A stretch of 64,000 nucleotides of DNA from Mesorhabditis belari (Eukaryota > Nematoda > Chromadorea > Rhabditida > Rhabditidae): NCBI GenBank assembly GCA_958450365.1, contig CAUEEP010000211.1, positions 124,001-188,000 on the forward strand, written 5' to 3'. The notes below the pieces were generated by a model, which was given only the letters and a program-made list of their open reading frames with translations, made no database searches and was not told where the DNA came from. How positions within the stretch are numbered: the stretch's first letter is position 1; each line of letters begins with the position of its first letter. A program made the position numbers and the translations under genes. Positions 28,901 through 40,629 of this stretch are shown one piece after another.

Positions 28901-31900
28901 TCTAGGTTAATTTCTAATCAAATAGTAAGCTGTATCAAACCGATGTATCAAATCGTAAGCTGTATCATTAATAGTAAGCTGTATCAAATTGTGAGCTGTA
29001 TCAAATCGTAAGCTGTATCAAATCGTAAACTGTATCAAATCGTTAGCTGTATCAAATCGTAAGCTGCATCAAATCGTTAGCTGTATCAAATGGTAAGCTG
29101 TATCAAATCGTAAGCTGTATCAAATCGTAAGCTGTATCAAATCGTAAGCTGTATCAAATCGTAAGCTGTATCAAATCGTTAGCTGTATCAAATTGTGAGC
29201 TGTATTAAATCGTTAGCTGTATCAAATCGATGTATCAAATCACTAATAGTAAGCTGTATCAAATCGTTAGCTGTATCAAATCGTAAGCTATATCAAATCG
29301 TAAACCGCATCAAATCACTAATAGTAAGCTGTATCAAAGCTTCGTTAGCTTGGCTATTAATGATACAGCAGTAACGGTTCATTTGTCACGAGGAAACTGA
29401 AATTCAGTGCGCCAGAAAGCTGTGTTTGCAATTTTTGAGCGCTTAAAGTACACTGTTAAGTGATAAATCTAGGTTAATATCTAATCAAAAATAATCAAAT
29501 AGCAAGCTGAACGATTTGAGTACCAATTCTTTATTGCTCAAACTTGTAAAAGAACTCTTTCTAGTGCACTGAATTCTTTATTTTCTTCAAAGTAACGGTT
29601 CATTTGTCACGAGAAAACTGAAATCCAGTGCGCCAGAAAGCTGTGTTTGGAATTTTTGAGCGCTTAAAGTACACTGTTTAAAATTTTGATACCTTTTTCC
29701 CATTGAACCTTTTTTTTAAAGTGAATGATAGATGTAGAAGGTTTTTCTTTTAAAATAGAAAGCATTCACTTGAGAAGAAGCGGTTCAATGTGCGAGTGAA
29801 TTGTCGTCTGAGGATTGTTTGATTGAAGGAATCCCCCTTGTGAAGTGGATACCCCGTGGAAGGGACGACGGAGAGAGGACATTCGAAGGTCACGGAATTG
29901 ACGAGTGAAGAGGAAATATAACTGAAATCGATTTTTCAAATCGTTTATTTATGTTTAGAGTGTTTAGAGTCACCATCGGATTGCAAGCCGAGTTGAAGTT
30001 GAAGAGGAAATTGACGACATCTTTAACGACGATACTCCAATCACTTTCCGCGTCCACCAAATTCATCCATCGAAAGATTAGACCACCTAGGGAATAAAGA
30101 TTGCGTTGTTGTCAATAGAAATAGAAATAGAAATACAAATCTAATGGTTTATTGGCTGAATGAGGAACGATTCTCAAAAATTTCTCAAAAAAAAAACCAA
30201 TTATCGCGATCGTATAGAATTTCTTGATGAAATTTCTTCTAGAAATGACTAAAGTGAATGAATCAATCAATCAATTCATCATTAAAGATCATATCGGCTT
30301 TATAAAGTTCATTTAAATCTTGAGTATTTTTCGGTAGTTTTTGTTGAACAGGTTGTAGAAAATATAGCCAAATTTCGATTCGTATTCGAACCGTATTGGA
30401 ACCGTATTAGATCAAATAGGGAACCGTATTGTAACCATATTGGAACCGTATTCGGACCTTAAAAGGAACCGTATTGGAACCGTATAGGGACCGTATTAGA
30501 ACCGTATTGGAACCGTATTGGAGCCGTATTGGAACCGTATTCGGACCTTAAAAGGAACCGTATTGGAACCGTATAGGGACCGTATTGGAACCGTACTGGA
30601 ACCGTATTGGAACCGTATTGGAACCGCATTCGGACCTTAAAAGGAACCGTATTGGAACTTTATTGGAACCGTATTGGAACCGCATTCGGACCTTAAAAGG
30701 AACCGTATTGGAACCTTATTGAAACCGTATTGGAACCGCATTCGGACCTTAAAAGGAACCGTATTGGAACCGTATTGGAACCGCATTCGGACCTTAAAAG
30801 GAACCGTATTGGAACCGCATTCGGGCCTTAAAAGGAACCGTATTGGAACCGTATAGGGACCGTATTGGAACCGTATTGGAACCGTATTGGAGCCGTATTG
30901 AAACCTTATTGGAACCGTATTGGAGCCAAAAGAAGCAAAAATGTAATTCGTGTCCGATATCGGTATAATCTTGGCTGTTCATCCGATTGGAAACAAAGCG
31001 CAAATCGATTAATCCATCAGCAAAAGGCGGCCCAACAAATCAGCTTTCGTCAAAGTTTCTTGTGTCAAAGTAGATCGGATTCTTTCGCAAGTCTCTTCAA
31101 ATAATGTACAACCAAATTTATACCGAAAATTGTTTTTTTTGTTTTTTTCGCAAAAACTCACGAAGATTTTTAAAAATGAAACTAAAGTTGAATTACCTGT
31201 ATGGCAACAGAAGAAGAAAAGCACGATAGAGATGATTAAAGTGACAGCGCGGCGCTCTTGCGCGAGACGGCTCTGCAAGATTCGCTTTTGAATCGGAATA
31301 AAGAAGCTGGCTACAGTACTGAAATTTGTCCACCGTACTCTAGAGTCAGTGAGTCAGTCAGTGAGTCAGTGAGTCAGTGTCACTCTAGAGTCAGTGAGTC
31401 AGTGAGTCAGTGTAGGCAGGGCTGGCTACAGTAAGAAAGCAGTACTACTCTAGTTTTACGATTTTAGATGACACAAAAGCTTTAAGTGAACTGAAGTCGT
31501 CATATCGTACTCCTCAACTCCTATTTAACAATTTAACTTTAGAAACTATTCTATTGTGAATAAGATATTCAGTTGAGCCTTTCTGCACTCAGCTTAAAAT
31601 TGATCTAATCTACTCTAGAGTCAGTGAGTATTGTAGGCAGGGCTCTGCACTCACCTTGTGATCCGATGGAACGGGTCTCCTCGAGATTGTGGTCAAAATT
31701 CGAAAGTTGAGAATCGTTAGCAACAATAGGGGAATGATATAGACAAGTACGGGATACAAAACCTTGTCAATCTGAAAGAAAGTTTGCATAATTTCATTTC
31801 CATCAACTACTTACCACTTCTCGATACAAAGCATTTTTCGCTAAAGCCGATGGTTGATGAACGAGAACGATTGGAAGGGCTGATTCACGCCAAGATGGCT

Positions 31901-33766
31901 CCGAGATGTCCTCTTTGCGGACGAATTGCCTGAATATTTCTTAAATCGGTTGGAAAACCGCCTAACAGCGTCCCAGGTTTCTCGTCGCCATAGTGCAGTA
32001 CTGGAGCGCGCTTGTCTACGGCCTACACGATCCGAGTTCGACTCCCGGCCGCGTCGAGACTTTTTAAAATACAGATGGAGGGATAAACGGATAGACAGAC
32101 GAACGGACAGATGGGTGGACAGACGGATGAACAGACGGATGGACAGACGGACGGACAGATGGGTAGACAGACGGATGGACAGACGGTGGACAGACGGATG
32201 GACAGACGGACGGACAGATGGGTAGACAGACGGATGGACAGACGGTGGACAGACGGATGGACAGACGGACGGACAGATGGGTAGACAGACGGATGGACAG
32301 ACGGTGGACAGACGGATGGACAGACGGATGGACAGATGAACGGACAGATGAACGGACAGACGAACGGACAGATGGGTGGACAGACGAACGGACAGATGGG
32401 TGGACAGACGGACGGACAGACGGACGGACAGACGGACGGACAGATGGGTGGACAGACGAACGGACAGACGGATGCACAAACGGACGGACAGACGGACGGA
32501 CAGATGGGTGGACAGACGGACGGACAGACGGACGGACAGACGGACGGACAGATGGGTGGACAGTTGGACATACACCTCCCTTTTATTTATGAATCAGAAT
32601 TTGATTAGTAAATGAACTGACCAGCTATATTCAAACCATTTGGATGCATTGAATGTTAGAGCAACAATGACAATGCAAATGAGTGGAAGGAATGGACGCG
32701 ATGGGGCAGCGGTATGACCGAGCGGGTTGTGGATTGCCTGCAAATGGAAATATTCGGTTTATTCAATCCATTTCACGTACTTTTTCTATCGAATCCTCAA
32801 AATCTTAGCAAGTTAGCGCTTGGGATTAAGGTAGATCTAGGGAAGCCACTTTATTACTGACTAGTTTCGTAGAATCTTTCCTTCTAAGAGTTCCTGTAGA
32901 CCGGGATTACGGTGGCTCGTTAGCTCGTTTATCCATTGATTTATCCAAGTTTAAAATGAGATCATCAGAACAAATAAGTACTTCTGATGTACTTTAAGCT
33001 CAAAAATTCGTGAACACATTCTTTCTAGGGCACTGAAGAATTCGGTGCACGAGAAATAGAATGTTTCCAAAGTTTTGAGTCTAAAGTACACCTTATTTAT
33101 TCACTTTTTGCTCCTTTTTTTTTGTTATATCATTTTTAAGGTAAACAATATGTTTTTTATAGACATTTTACTAGATATTTTTACCCTTGAGTAAGTTTTT
33201 ACTCTTTTTACCCGTTTTTTTACCCTTTTTATCCTTATTTTTCAACAATAATAAACTCAAAACATTGCCGCCCTTTACTAAAATAGCTGTAAAAACGTTT
33301 TAGAAAAGAGATATCTCAAAACGCTTTTTATCAATCGATCCGTCTTGAATTCAGCTTTAGGATGAGCTATAAAAACGTTAAAATTCGACAAATTTAAGTT
33401 ACTCTCACAAACAAATCGGAAAGGACTTTTCCATCAACCAAATAATTTAAAAAGGAAACAATTCTATTGGGTTGTTCGGATATAAACGAGCGTTTTTAGT
33501 AGTCGACAAAATTGAGAAACCACGAAGCGTTGTGTTTAGACCTTTATTTCTTATCTAATAGGTTGATGCATAAGTGTTTTCGTTCCTTTTCGTCTGCCGT
33601 TTCAAGCCAACAAATACACGAATTAAACTACGGTTGATTTCATTAGAAAAAGCAATTATTTTTCTGCAAAATAACATTAAAACGGGTTTAAAAATATTGA
33701 ATGCCTGGATTTTCTTGAGAGTATGAAGTCGGGTAGTCAAAAAGGGCTAACTCGATGATGCGGTTT

Positions 33767-33819
<53 letters not shown>

Positions 33820-36800
33820 AAGCCTCAGCCTAAGCCTGAGCCTGAGCCTGAGCGGTTTAGACACCTTAGCTAAAGAAAACCTATCTTCGTGTCAATAGAT
33901 AAAAGATAGAGAAAAAAAACGTTTGATATTTGGCCAAAATTTCAGAGAAATTCATTGAGCCAATTTTTCCGTAGAGTTTTTTATAGATTTTTACGAAAAA
34001 GGCGTTTTTCACTCTCGAATTTGCTTCAAAGTGAACCGAAATTCATTTAAAAAGATGCTAATTGAACAAAAAAAACACTTTTTTTATAGAGCAAACTATA
34101 GATTAATTCGTGAATTTGTTACTTTTTAACAGAAGTACGAAAAAACGAAAAGACTTATGCATCAACCTATTAGTTAATCTAGTTATCCTGGTTAATCTAG
34201 TTATCCTAGTTAATCTAGTTATTCTAGTTAATACAGTACTACAATGTAGTGTTAAACGTTATAAAAGTCTTTATTAAACGTTTGATTTGTTGAAAAGAGA
34301 TTGTATGCATTTTGCAAACAATTCCTAACTAAACCCTTTCATTTCTAAAGACTTCTTTCTAGACTTCTTTCTTCTTTCTTCTTCCTTTATCCAAATTTCA
34401 TTTTCTTTTTTATAAAGATTAAGTCTTAAAGTCTTAAAGCAAGTCTTAAAATCTTAAAGCAAGTCTTAAAGCAAGTGTTAAGCAAAATATAGTACTACAA
34501 TGTAGTGCTAAACGTTGACAAAAGTCTTCATTAAACGTCAAGAGCCAAGAGACGACTTTTCTTACTCAATTTTGAAGAGAAAACGATTGAGTTGTCTTCA
34601 TTAACAAAGAAAAGACGATTGGAAGCAGATGAACAAAGAAAAGACGTCAGTTGGAAGCAGATGAACAAAGAAAAGACGTCAGTTGGAAGTAGATGAACAA
34701 AGAAAAGACGATTGGAAGCAGATGAACAAAGAAAAGACGTCAGTTGGAAGCAGATGAACAAAGAAAAGACCGAAATTCATTTAAAAAGATGCAAATTGAA
34801 CAAAAAAACACTTTTTTTATAGAGAAAACTATAGATTAATTCGTGAATTTGTTACTTTTTAACAGAAGTACGAAAAAAAAAACGAAAAGACTTATGCATC
34901 AACCTATTATATAATCTTTAATATCAGTTGTTCAAAGTTGATAAAATTGAATTGAAATCAATCCCAAATGGTTTCCTGAGACATTCCACGAGAGGTTTCA
35001 ATTGTTGAAAAACTATTTGATTGTGAGGACACAAATCGACTTGTTAGACATTTTTTACCCTTGAGATTCGTATTTTTTGGAACAAGAATAAACTCAAAAT
35101 AGAAACATTTCTGGTAAAGAAAAATTCAAAGATTAAAACTTGCAAGATAAAAAAAAATACGGAAATTGAATTTTCTGAAAAACTCTAACTGAGGAAAATG
35201 TTTGAAATCGTTTAAAAATATCGTTTACCCGATGCCTTTGCATAGTGATATATGTCATTGTCCATATCGATGCCATATTCGCCGCCAATAATAACGGAGC
35301 AAAGAGGCCAGTTGAGAGGTAAGCGATTTGACCGAGCACGCCCAACATTGGAGACTGAAATATGGAGGGATTCCGATTGAATTTTCGCTACTCTACTCTA
35401 CTCTATCTATCCCTACAAATTTGGCCTTTAATCTCATCATAAATCATTTAGAAGTAGAAATTAGGAAACTATTGGGTTGGTGCATTGAAAACTGCGGGAC
35501 TTTGAACTAAAATTTATTCAACATAAAACCAATAAATTCATTCCAAATAATTTCCATTATTATTAACGACTTCTGCCCATTTTACAGACAATTTGTGGAT
35601 TCCTTTTTCGTGATAGGATTTTAGTTTGTGTGTGAGACAAGTGTGAGACTCAAAAATCGAGGACTGGAGATGTCCGATGTCCCAGTTTGAGCACTTCCTT
35701 CAAAAGAAACCCATTTTGGTGTCAATGGAAAAGTTGTAGAGAATCAAAAATTAGGCTTATAGCCAAATTTCCAAACAGATACGCTTAGTAGTTTCGCTTA
35801 GTAAATAGTAAATAGTTTCGCTTAAAATTTGTGTGTTCTATGTGTTCTATGTGCGACCGCGTAATCGCTCGTCCTCTGGCGCAGGGCTTTTACATAATCC
35901 CCTTCCCTCTGCCTTTCCTAAACTAATCTGCCGGGCTCCGAATCATCGAATTTAACAAATAATTTCCATTATTATTAACGACTTCTGCCCATTTTACAGA
36001 CAATTTGTGGATTCCTTTTTCGTGATAGGATTTTAGTTTTGAATCGAAAAACTTTCAAAGCCAATTTTTGACTGCTTCTTCCGAATCGAAGTATTCTCCC
36101 GTAAGCTCATTACTCATGGTCCAAAATAAATAGTAATCAGAAGGGGCAAGGTCCGGACTGTATGGGGGATGTGCCAAAAGTTTCCAACCAAGGTTTGTGT
36201 GTGAGACAAGTGTGAGACTCAAAAATCGAGGACTGGAGATGTCCGATTTCCCAGTTTGAGCACTTTCTTCAAAAGAAACCCATTTTGGTGTCAATGGAAA
36301 AGTTGTAGAGAATCAAAAATTAGGCTTTTAGCCAAATTTCCAAAAAGATACACTTGGTAGTCTCGCTTAAAATGCAAGTTTTGTGAAAATTCGTAAATTT
36401 TAGCATTTCTTGAAAACCGGTTTTTGAATCGTTCTGAAAATTTGGATATAAGCTTGATTTTTGATTCTCCACAACTTTTCCATTGACACCAAAATGGGTT
36501 TCTTTTGAAGAAAGTGCTCAAACTGCCACATATGACAATAGCCAGAAGTTTTCAATTCACCGACCCGATAGATTGAGATTAGCCTTGATTTGCGGAGAAG
36601 TCAATGTCCAATTTGAAGATTGGGAGCCGGCTAGATTAGTTTCGCAAGGGGAGAGGGAAGGGGGTTATGTAAAAGCCCTGCGCCAGACGAGGAGCGATTA
36701 CGCGACCGCGCAAAGAACACACAGAATACACCAATTTTAAGCGAAACTACTAAGTGTATCTTTTTGGAAATTTGGGTATAAGCTTGATTTTTGATTCTCT

Positions 36801-38198
36801 ACAACTTTTCTATTGACACCAAAATGGGTTTCTTTTGAAGAAAGTGCTCAAACTGTCACATATGACAATAGCCAGGAGTTTTCAATTCACCAATCCAATA
36901 TTAGGTTGTTCGGATATAAACCTAAGCGTTACTAAACTTATTGTTGTGAGAAAAGCTTTTAAAAATGTCTTTCTGTATTTAAAAGTACGTTATCTTGTGT
37001 ATATTTGGAATCTTTTTAAACGGATAATTTCTCGGATAAAGATCTTTTTTTCTTGCTTTAGTTGACCGAGTTGAAATATCAAGTATCAACATCAAACATC
37101 AAGTACGCCTCTGTCTACTTTACGACTTCAAACTGGGCAAAAACAGTCGCGGAATCCCATCGAGATTTGGTCAAAGCATTTGGGAATGATGTATTGTTTG
37201 AAAGCCGATGCCGAGCCTGGTTCCAACGGTTCCAACGCTGGTTCCAACGCTAGTTCCAACGCTAGTTCCAACGCTGGTTCCAACGCTAGTTCCAACGCTG
37301 GTTCCAAAGCTGGTTCCAACGCTGGTTCCAACGCTGGTTCCAACGCTGGTTTCAACGCTGGTTCCAACGCTGGTTCCAAAGCTGGTTCCAACGCTGGTTC
37401 CAACGCTGGTTTCAACGCTGGTTCCAACGCTGGTTCCAACGGTTCCAACGCTTTTGGAACGGTGATGAAAGTCTCGAGAATCATGAACACTCTCGTCGAC
37501 CTCTCGTCGACCGTAGACAACGATATTTTGAAGGCTGTAATCGAATCGGATCCATCTCAGACGACGCGTAAACTCGCTCAACAGTTTCTATGTTCAAATT
37601 CTACCATTGATGAGCATCACCACGCAATTGGAAAGGCGATCAGATGCGGGAAATGACTTTCTCACGAGTCAATCAGTGTAAACGCTTGTTTATATCCGAA
37701 CAACCTAATAAATGAGTATCAAATGTTTAAATAAAGCCTATAAAGCTATCTGATTATGGAGAGATGGATGTATGGACAGAAATTGCTCTTTTATATATAG
37801 AAAATTATTTTTTTGAGTAGATCTTTCAAATAGATATATATCTTTAAGATAAAAAAAAACCTCAGAATAATCGTGAACTGCTGGAATGAAGAGCACAAAA
37901 AGTGATAGGGTTAATTGCGAGAGATCACATAGAGAAAGAGTGATCAGGGTGGGCACCTGGAATGAGGAAATTCTTCAGAATATAGCTATTGTTAGATAGA
38001 TTTGGAGCTCATGTTTTAACTTATTTTCTTATTCGATAATAAAATCACCGTATCACTCACCAAAGGATGATGGGTGGCTGTTCGAAAAACGGCTAAACAA
38101 AGAGAGTTGAGGAGAATGCCCATGAGACAAAGAGTCGGTAGGAGATAGATATCGATGAGACAACCGACGAGACGCCATTCCGAATGACCGTGACACAT
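25922..38198 (-). CDS. rhodopsin-family peptide GPCR, FMRFamide-receptor-like
   Basis: Eleven minus-strand exons join in phase: 38198-38061, 37956-37861, 35354-35229, 32737-32622, 31929-31815, 31771-31655, 31272-31197, 30086-29974, 29921-29853, 27263-27141 and 25978-25922 (TAA), giving 381 residues. Seven hydrophobic segments are clear. After segment 3 comes YITMQRHRAIHNPL (DRY region). Segment 5 is YPVLVYIIPLLLLTI, segment 6 follows AQERRAVT, and segment 7 contains NSACNPMLYFLFTRQFRDLR, the NPxxY site with its cytoplasmic helix. This fits invertebrate neuropeptide receptors; the FMRFamide subfamily is from memory. The 12-kb span comes from introns filled with minisatellites and transposons. 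Reading past the donor at 29852 stays open for 28 codons to TGA at 29768-29766, giving a possible alternative tail. The start is uncertain: the frame is open upstream and an extra 5' exon is possible. Confidence 0.85.
26220..26345. repeat. small duplication beside the 17-bp array
   Basis: GAGCTTAGAACTCCCACCCA occurs twice, and between the copies lies CCAGCTGTCCTGTCGCAGAG, which is also part of receptor exon 10 at about 27190-27210. It looks like a copied exon fragment in the last intron. Confidence 0.65.
26428..26795 (+). repeat. 17-bp minisatellite CGACTGAGTTTCCCCAA in GPCR intron 10
   Basis: About 21 nearly perfect 17-bp units, one with an extra C. It lies between exons 27141 and 25978. 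Minus-strand frames through it (RWGNSVVGETQSLGKLS) are repeat artefacts. Confidence 0.95.
27345..27650 (+). mobile_element. tRNA-headed SINE-like element, forward copy
   Basis: A short GATCGATTGGTT array, then a unique body, then A box GTGGCCTAGTGGATAAAGGC and B box GGGTTCAATTCC at 27558-27627, followed by T-runs. An inverted relative lies at 28000-28335. It lies in intron 9 of the GPCR. Confidence 0.6.
28000..28335 (-). mobile_element. tRNA-headed SINE-like element, inverted copy
   Basis: On the minus strand the order matches 27345-27650: GATCGATTGGTT array (about 11 units at 28205-28330), body, then A box GTGGCTTAGTGGATAGAGG and B box TTGGTTCAATTCCG. The array is much longer than in the partner. 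Spacing of the boxes is stretched. Confidence 0.6.
28920..29345 (+). repeat. 17-bp minisatellite AAGCTGTATCAAATCGT
   Basis: About 22 units with interruptions, in intron 9 of the GPCR. It is flanked by a direct duplication: GTAACGGTTCATTTGTCACG, the following bases and AAAGCTGTGTTTG occur at about 29370-29460 and 29592-29680. Confidence 0.9.
30385..30935 (+). repeat. GGAACCGTATT satellite block in GPCR intron 7
   Basis: Tandem GGAACCGTATT (11-12 bp) organised in longer blocks ending CGGACCTTAAAA. Related blocks lie at 39690-39950, 51640-51918 and 53158-53340, so this is a dispersed satellite family. Confidence 0.9.
30940..31110 (-). pseudogene. Tc1-superfamily transposase fragment
   Basis: The minus strand reads RFVSNRMNSQDYTDIGHELH, resembling a Tc1/maT core segment. 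The same stretch recurs at 39070-39200 and, more decayed, near 39300, 39560, 40000 and 40400. It is intronic in the GPCR. Confidence 0.55.
31320..31640. repeat. short CTCTAGAGTCAGTGAGTCAG repeats in GPCR intron 6
   Basis: Tandem GTCAGTGA units at 31345-31410 and again at 31618-31630. The rest of the intron shows nothing recognisable. Confidence 0.7.
31975..32062 (+). tRNA. tRNA-like unit
   Basis: CCATAGTGCAGTACTGGAGC resembles an A box and CCGAGTTCGACTCCCGG is a good B box with a paired T-stem. No acceptor stem. It lies in GPCR intron 4 beside the ACGGACAG array. Confidence 0.5.
32085..32570 (+). repeat. ACGGACAG / GATGGGTGGACAG array in GPCR intron 4
   Basis: About 480 bp of 4-12 bp related units with a longer super-repeat near 32160-32330. 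Open in most frames by composition. Confidence 0.95.
33280..33540. mobile_element. mariner-like MITE fragments
   Basis: GGAAAGGACTTTTCCATCAACC at 33418 is a mariner-type end. TTGGGTTGTTCGGATATAAA at 33472 matches the TIR of the element at 36901-37708 but is alone here. Confidence 0.5.
33559..34169. mobile_element. MITE with telomere-like core, copy 1
   Basis: Ends TAGGTTGATGCATAAGTGTT and its complement. The arms are a long palindrome and the centre (33765-33855) is a run of CTCAGG and TTAGGC hexamers that turns into its own complement. Copies at 43971-44558 and 56468-57145. It lies in GPCR intron 3. Confidence 0.88.
34575..34768 (+). repeat. 31-bp minisatellite
   Basis: Five to six units of GAAGCAGATGAACAAAGAAA plus AGACGTCAGTTG, some shortened by loss of GTCAGTT. 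A truncated MITE arm (34768-34907) with end GCATCAACCTA follows directly. Confidence 0.88.
35472..36195 (-). pseudogene. mariner relic, partly duplicated
   Basis: The TIR TTGGGTTGGTGCATTGAAAA starts at 35472. The minus strand then reads the same transposase C-terminus as at 5735-6037 (NGNYLE backward to the DLAPSDYYLF region near 36150). The terminal 100 bp occur twice (35540-35630 and 35955-36045), separated by an inserted palindromic repeat. No intact transposase. Confidence 0.8.
36200..36899. repeat. palindromic MITE family with TTTGAAGAAAGTGCTCAAAC arms
   Basis: Inverted copies of CATTTTGGTGTCAATGGAAA plus AGTTGTAGAGAATC lie at about 35715, 36280, 36465 and 36800. Another shared word is GAGCGATTACGCGACCGC. 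It lies in GPCR intron 2. Confidence 0.7.
36901..37708 (+). mobile_element. mariner relic with minisatellite inside its DNA-binding domain
   Basis: TIRs TTAGGTTGTTCGGATATAAA and complement, each next to TA. The frame begins KTVAESHRDLVKAFGNDV, ESRCRAWFQRF, the mariner HTH region, then enters a 12-bp array (GCTGGTTCCAAC, about 18 copies, 37228-37450). After it, frames give LKAVIESDPSQTTRKLAQQF. The catalytic domain is gone. Confidence 0.88.
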
Positions 38199-39050
38199 TG
38201 GGTAAAGTCGATTGCTTTTTAAAGTCGATTTCTTTTCAAATAAAACGAGAAAAGAATACGATAGCGAAGTGAAATCTCGATGCAGAGAAGACTTTTTTTT
38301 GCTTAAAAAAAATATATTTACTAAGCAAGCATACAGTAATTTTAAATGCAAAATAGATAAGAAATTTACACGCGATTACGGTAGAGCTGTAGCTTAGTTA
38401 TCAAATAGAAAGTACGGAAGAGCGAAAGGAAAGGAAGGAAAGCGATAGGAAAGCGATAGGAAAGGAAAGGCTTGGAGAAGAAGAGGAAAAGAGTGTGGTA
38501 GTTTGAATGTAAATATAGTAAAGGCTTTAAAAAACACGACAAACGGTAGATCAAAAGATGGAAAAAAAATGGAAACAAGACAATACCGTAGTCCCGACAA
38601 AATTTACGGTAATTAGAGATCGATTCAATTTTGAAAGATATTCATAAAAAGGAAATCCATTTGTAAAGAAGAATTTGGGTTCTATTTTGTGATAAAATAT
38701 TCAATTAAAATATTTAAAAAGATGGAAAAAAAAACGGCAAATAAATGGATGGATGGGAAAATTTGGGCCAAAAATATCAAAAAGGAAATGAAATTTCGAT
38801 GGGCGAAATGGGGAAAGATTACTGTATTTTGAGGAAGAATCGATTCCTTTCCAATTCCAAAACCACATCTATCTATCGGACGCGTGTGCCAGATCAAAAA
38901 ATTTCGCGCAAAGTAGCCACCCCCGTTTTCATTGGTAAAAAGCCTAACGGCTGGTTTTTCACACTGTTTTTGGGACAGGATCAGGGGTCAGGCGAGCGAT
39001 TACCCGGCCGCACAAAGAAGAAGAAGACGCTAGTTTTTTTTTTTGAACAG
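38199..39050. other. interval upstream of the GPCR, no gene seen
   Basis: AT-rich, with purine-rich runs (GGAAAGCGATAGGAAA near 38420-38470). It may hold the GPCR promoter or a missed 5' exon. Nothing was recognised. Confidence 0.4.
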
Positions 39051-40450
39051 GTTGTAGAAAATACAGCCAAATTTAAGCCAAAAGAAGCAAAAATGTAATT
39101 CGTGTCCGATATCGGTATAATCTTGGCTGTTTATGCGATTTGAAACAAAGCGCAAATCGACTAAACGATCAGCATAAAAAGCTGCCCAGCAAATGGCATT
39201 TCCTCTTCCGAAATTTCTTGCCAAAAAAGATTGGATTTTTCCTTAAATCTCGCCAATAGTGAGTATAGGTCGACCGAGATTTCTATCCCGAGATTCCCCA
39301 TCGAGACGTAGTTTTGACTGTTCATGCGATTGGAAACATGCGATTCGACTCATCCATCAGCACAAAAAACTGCCCAACACATCAGCTTTCGTCAAAGTTT
39401 CTTGTGTCAAAGTAGATCGGATTCTTTTCTTTATTTTGGCTTGTTTTTGTTGAACAAGTTGTAGAAAATACAGCCAAATTTAAGCAAAGCCAAAAGAAGC
39501 GAATACAAAAGAAGCAAAAAATCCAACTCGTGTCCAAGCTATCGATATAATCTTGGTTGTCCATGAGATTCGAAACAAAGCGTAAATCGACGTAAACGAC
39601 CAGCATAAAAAGCTGCTCAGTACATGAAATCTCCTCTTCCGAAATTTCTTTTGTCAAAAAAGATTGGATCTTCCCTTAAATCTCGCCAATAGTATTGGAA
39701 CCGTATCGGAACCGTTTTGAATCAAAAAAAGAACCGTATTAGAACCGTACTGGATCAAAAAAAACCGTATTAGAACAGTATCCGAACCGTTTTGGATCAA
39801 AAAAAGGAACCGTATTGGATCAAAAAAAGAACCGTATTGGAACCGTATTGGAACCGTATCAGAACCGTATTGGATCAAAAAAAAGGAACCGTATTGGAAC
39901 AGTATCCGAACCGTATTGGATCAAAAAAAGAACCGTATTGGAATGAGTGTAGGTCCACCGAGATTTCTATCCCGAGATGCCCATCGAGACGTAGTTTTGA
40001 CTGTTCATGCGATTGGAAACAAAGCGCAAATCGACTAATCCATCAGTAAAAAGGTGCCCAACACCCCAGCTTTCGCCAAAGTTTCTTGTGCCGAAGTAGA
40101 CCGGAGCCTTTCGCAAGTCCCTCCAAAGAATGTACAACCAAATCTATCCCGAAAATATTTTTTACCGTCCAAAACGACACCTATCTATCAGGCTCGTGTG
40201 CCAGACGGCGAGCGATTACTCGGCCACACAAAGAACACTTCGCTGCCCAACACATCAGCTTTCGTCAAAGTTTCTTGTGTCAAAGTAGATCGGATTCTTT
40301 TCTTTATTTTGGCTTGTTTTTGTTGAACAAGTTGTAGAAAATACAATCCAAATTTAAGCCAAAAGAAGCAAAAATACAACTCGTGGCCAAGCTAGGCACA
40401 AAAAAGCTGCCCAACACATCAGCTTTCGTCAAAGTTTCTTGTGCCAAGTT
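39050..40450. repeat. mosaic of decayed transposase fragments and GGAACCGTATT satellite
   Basis: The phrase AGCTTTCGTCAAAGTTTCTT recurs at least five times, as does GCGATTGGAAACAAAGCGCA. On the minus strand parts read LRFVSNRINSQDYTDI and PIYFDTRNFDES. A satellite block lies at 39690-39950. No intact gene. Confidence 0.7.
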
Positions 40451-40548
40451 GAAAAACGGAAAGTTTTTTTCCGTTTTTTGACGCTAGATCTAACTTTTTA
40501 TTTTATGCATCAAAAACGCCAAATAAAAAAAAAAAAACAGAATTTATC

Positions 40549-40626
40549 TACTCGAAATATTCACCGTCAACATCAATAACATTCTGCCACTTATCCGGCA
40601 ACATATAGCTTTCGTCAAAGTTCCTT
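40549..40626 (-). pseudogene. mariner transposase C-terminal fragment
   Basis: The minus strand reads FDESYMLPDKWQNVIDVDGE, YFE and a stop, the standard end of mariner transposases. Only this end is preserved. Confidence 0.75.
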
Positions 40627-40629
40627 GTG

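Noticed and set aside
31841..32615. Cys/Pro/Ser-rich and Arg/Asp-rich frames on both strands
   Set aside because: They come from the ACGGACAG array; the only real coding part is the GPCR exon at 31815-31929.
38394..38600. Hydrophobic minus-strand frame upstream of the GPCR
   Set aside because: It arises from a purine-rich simple stretch; no link in phase to GPCR exon 1 was found.
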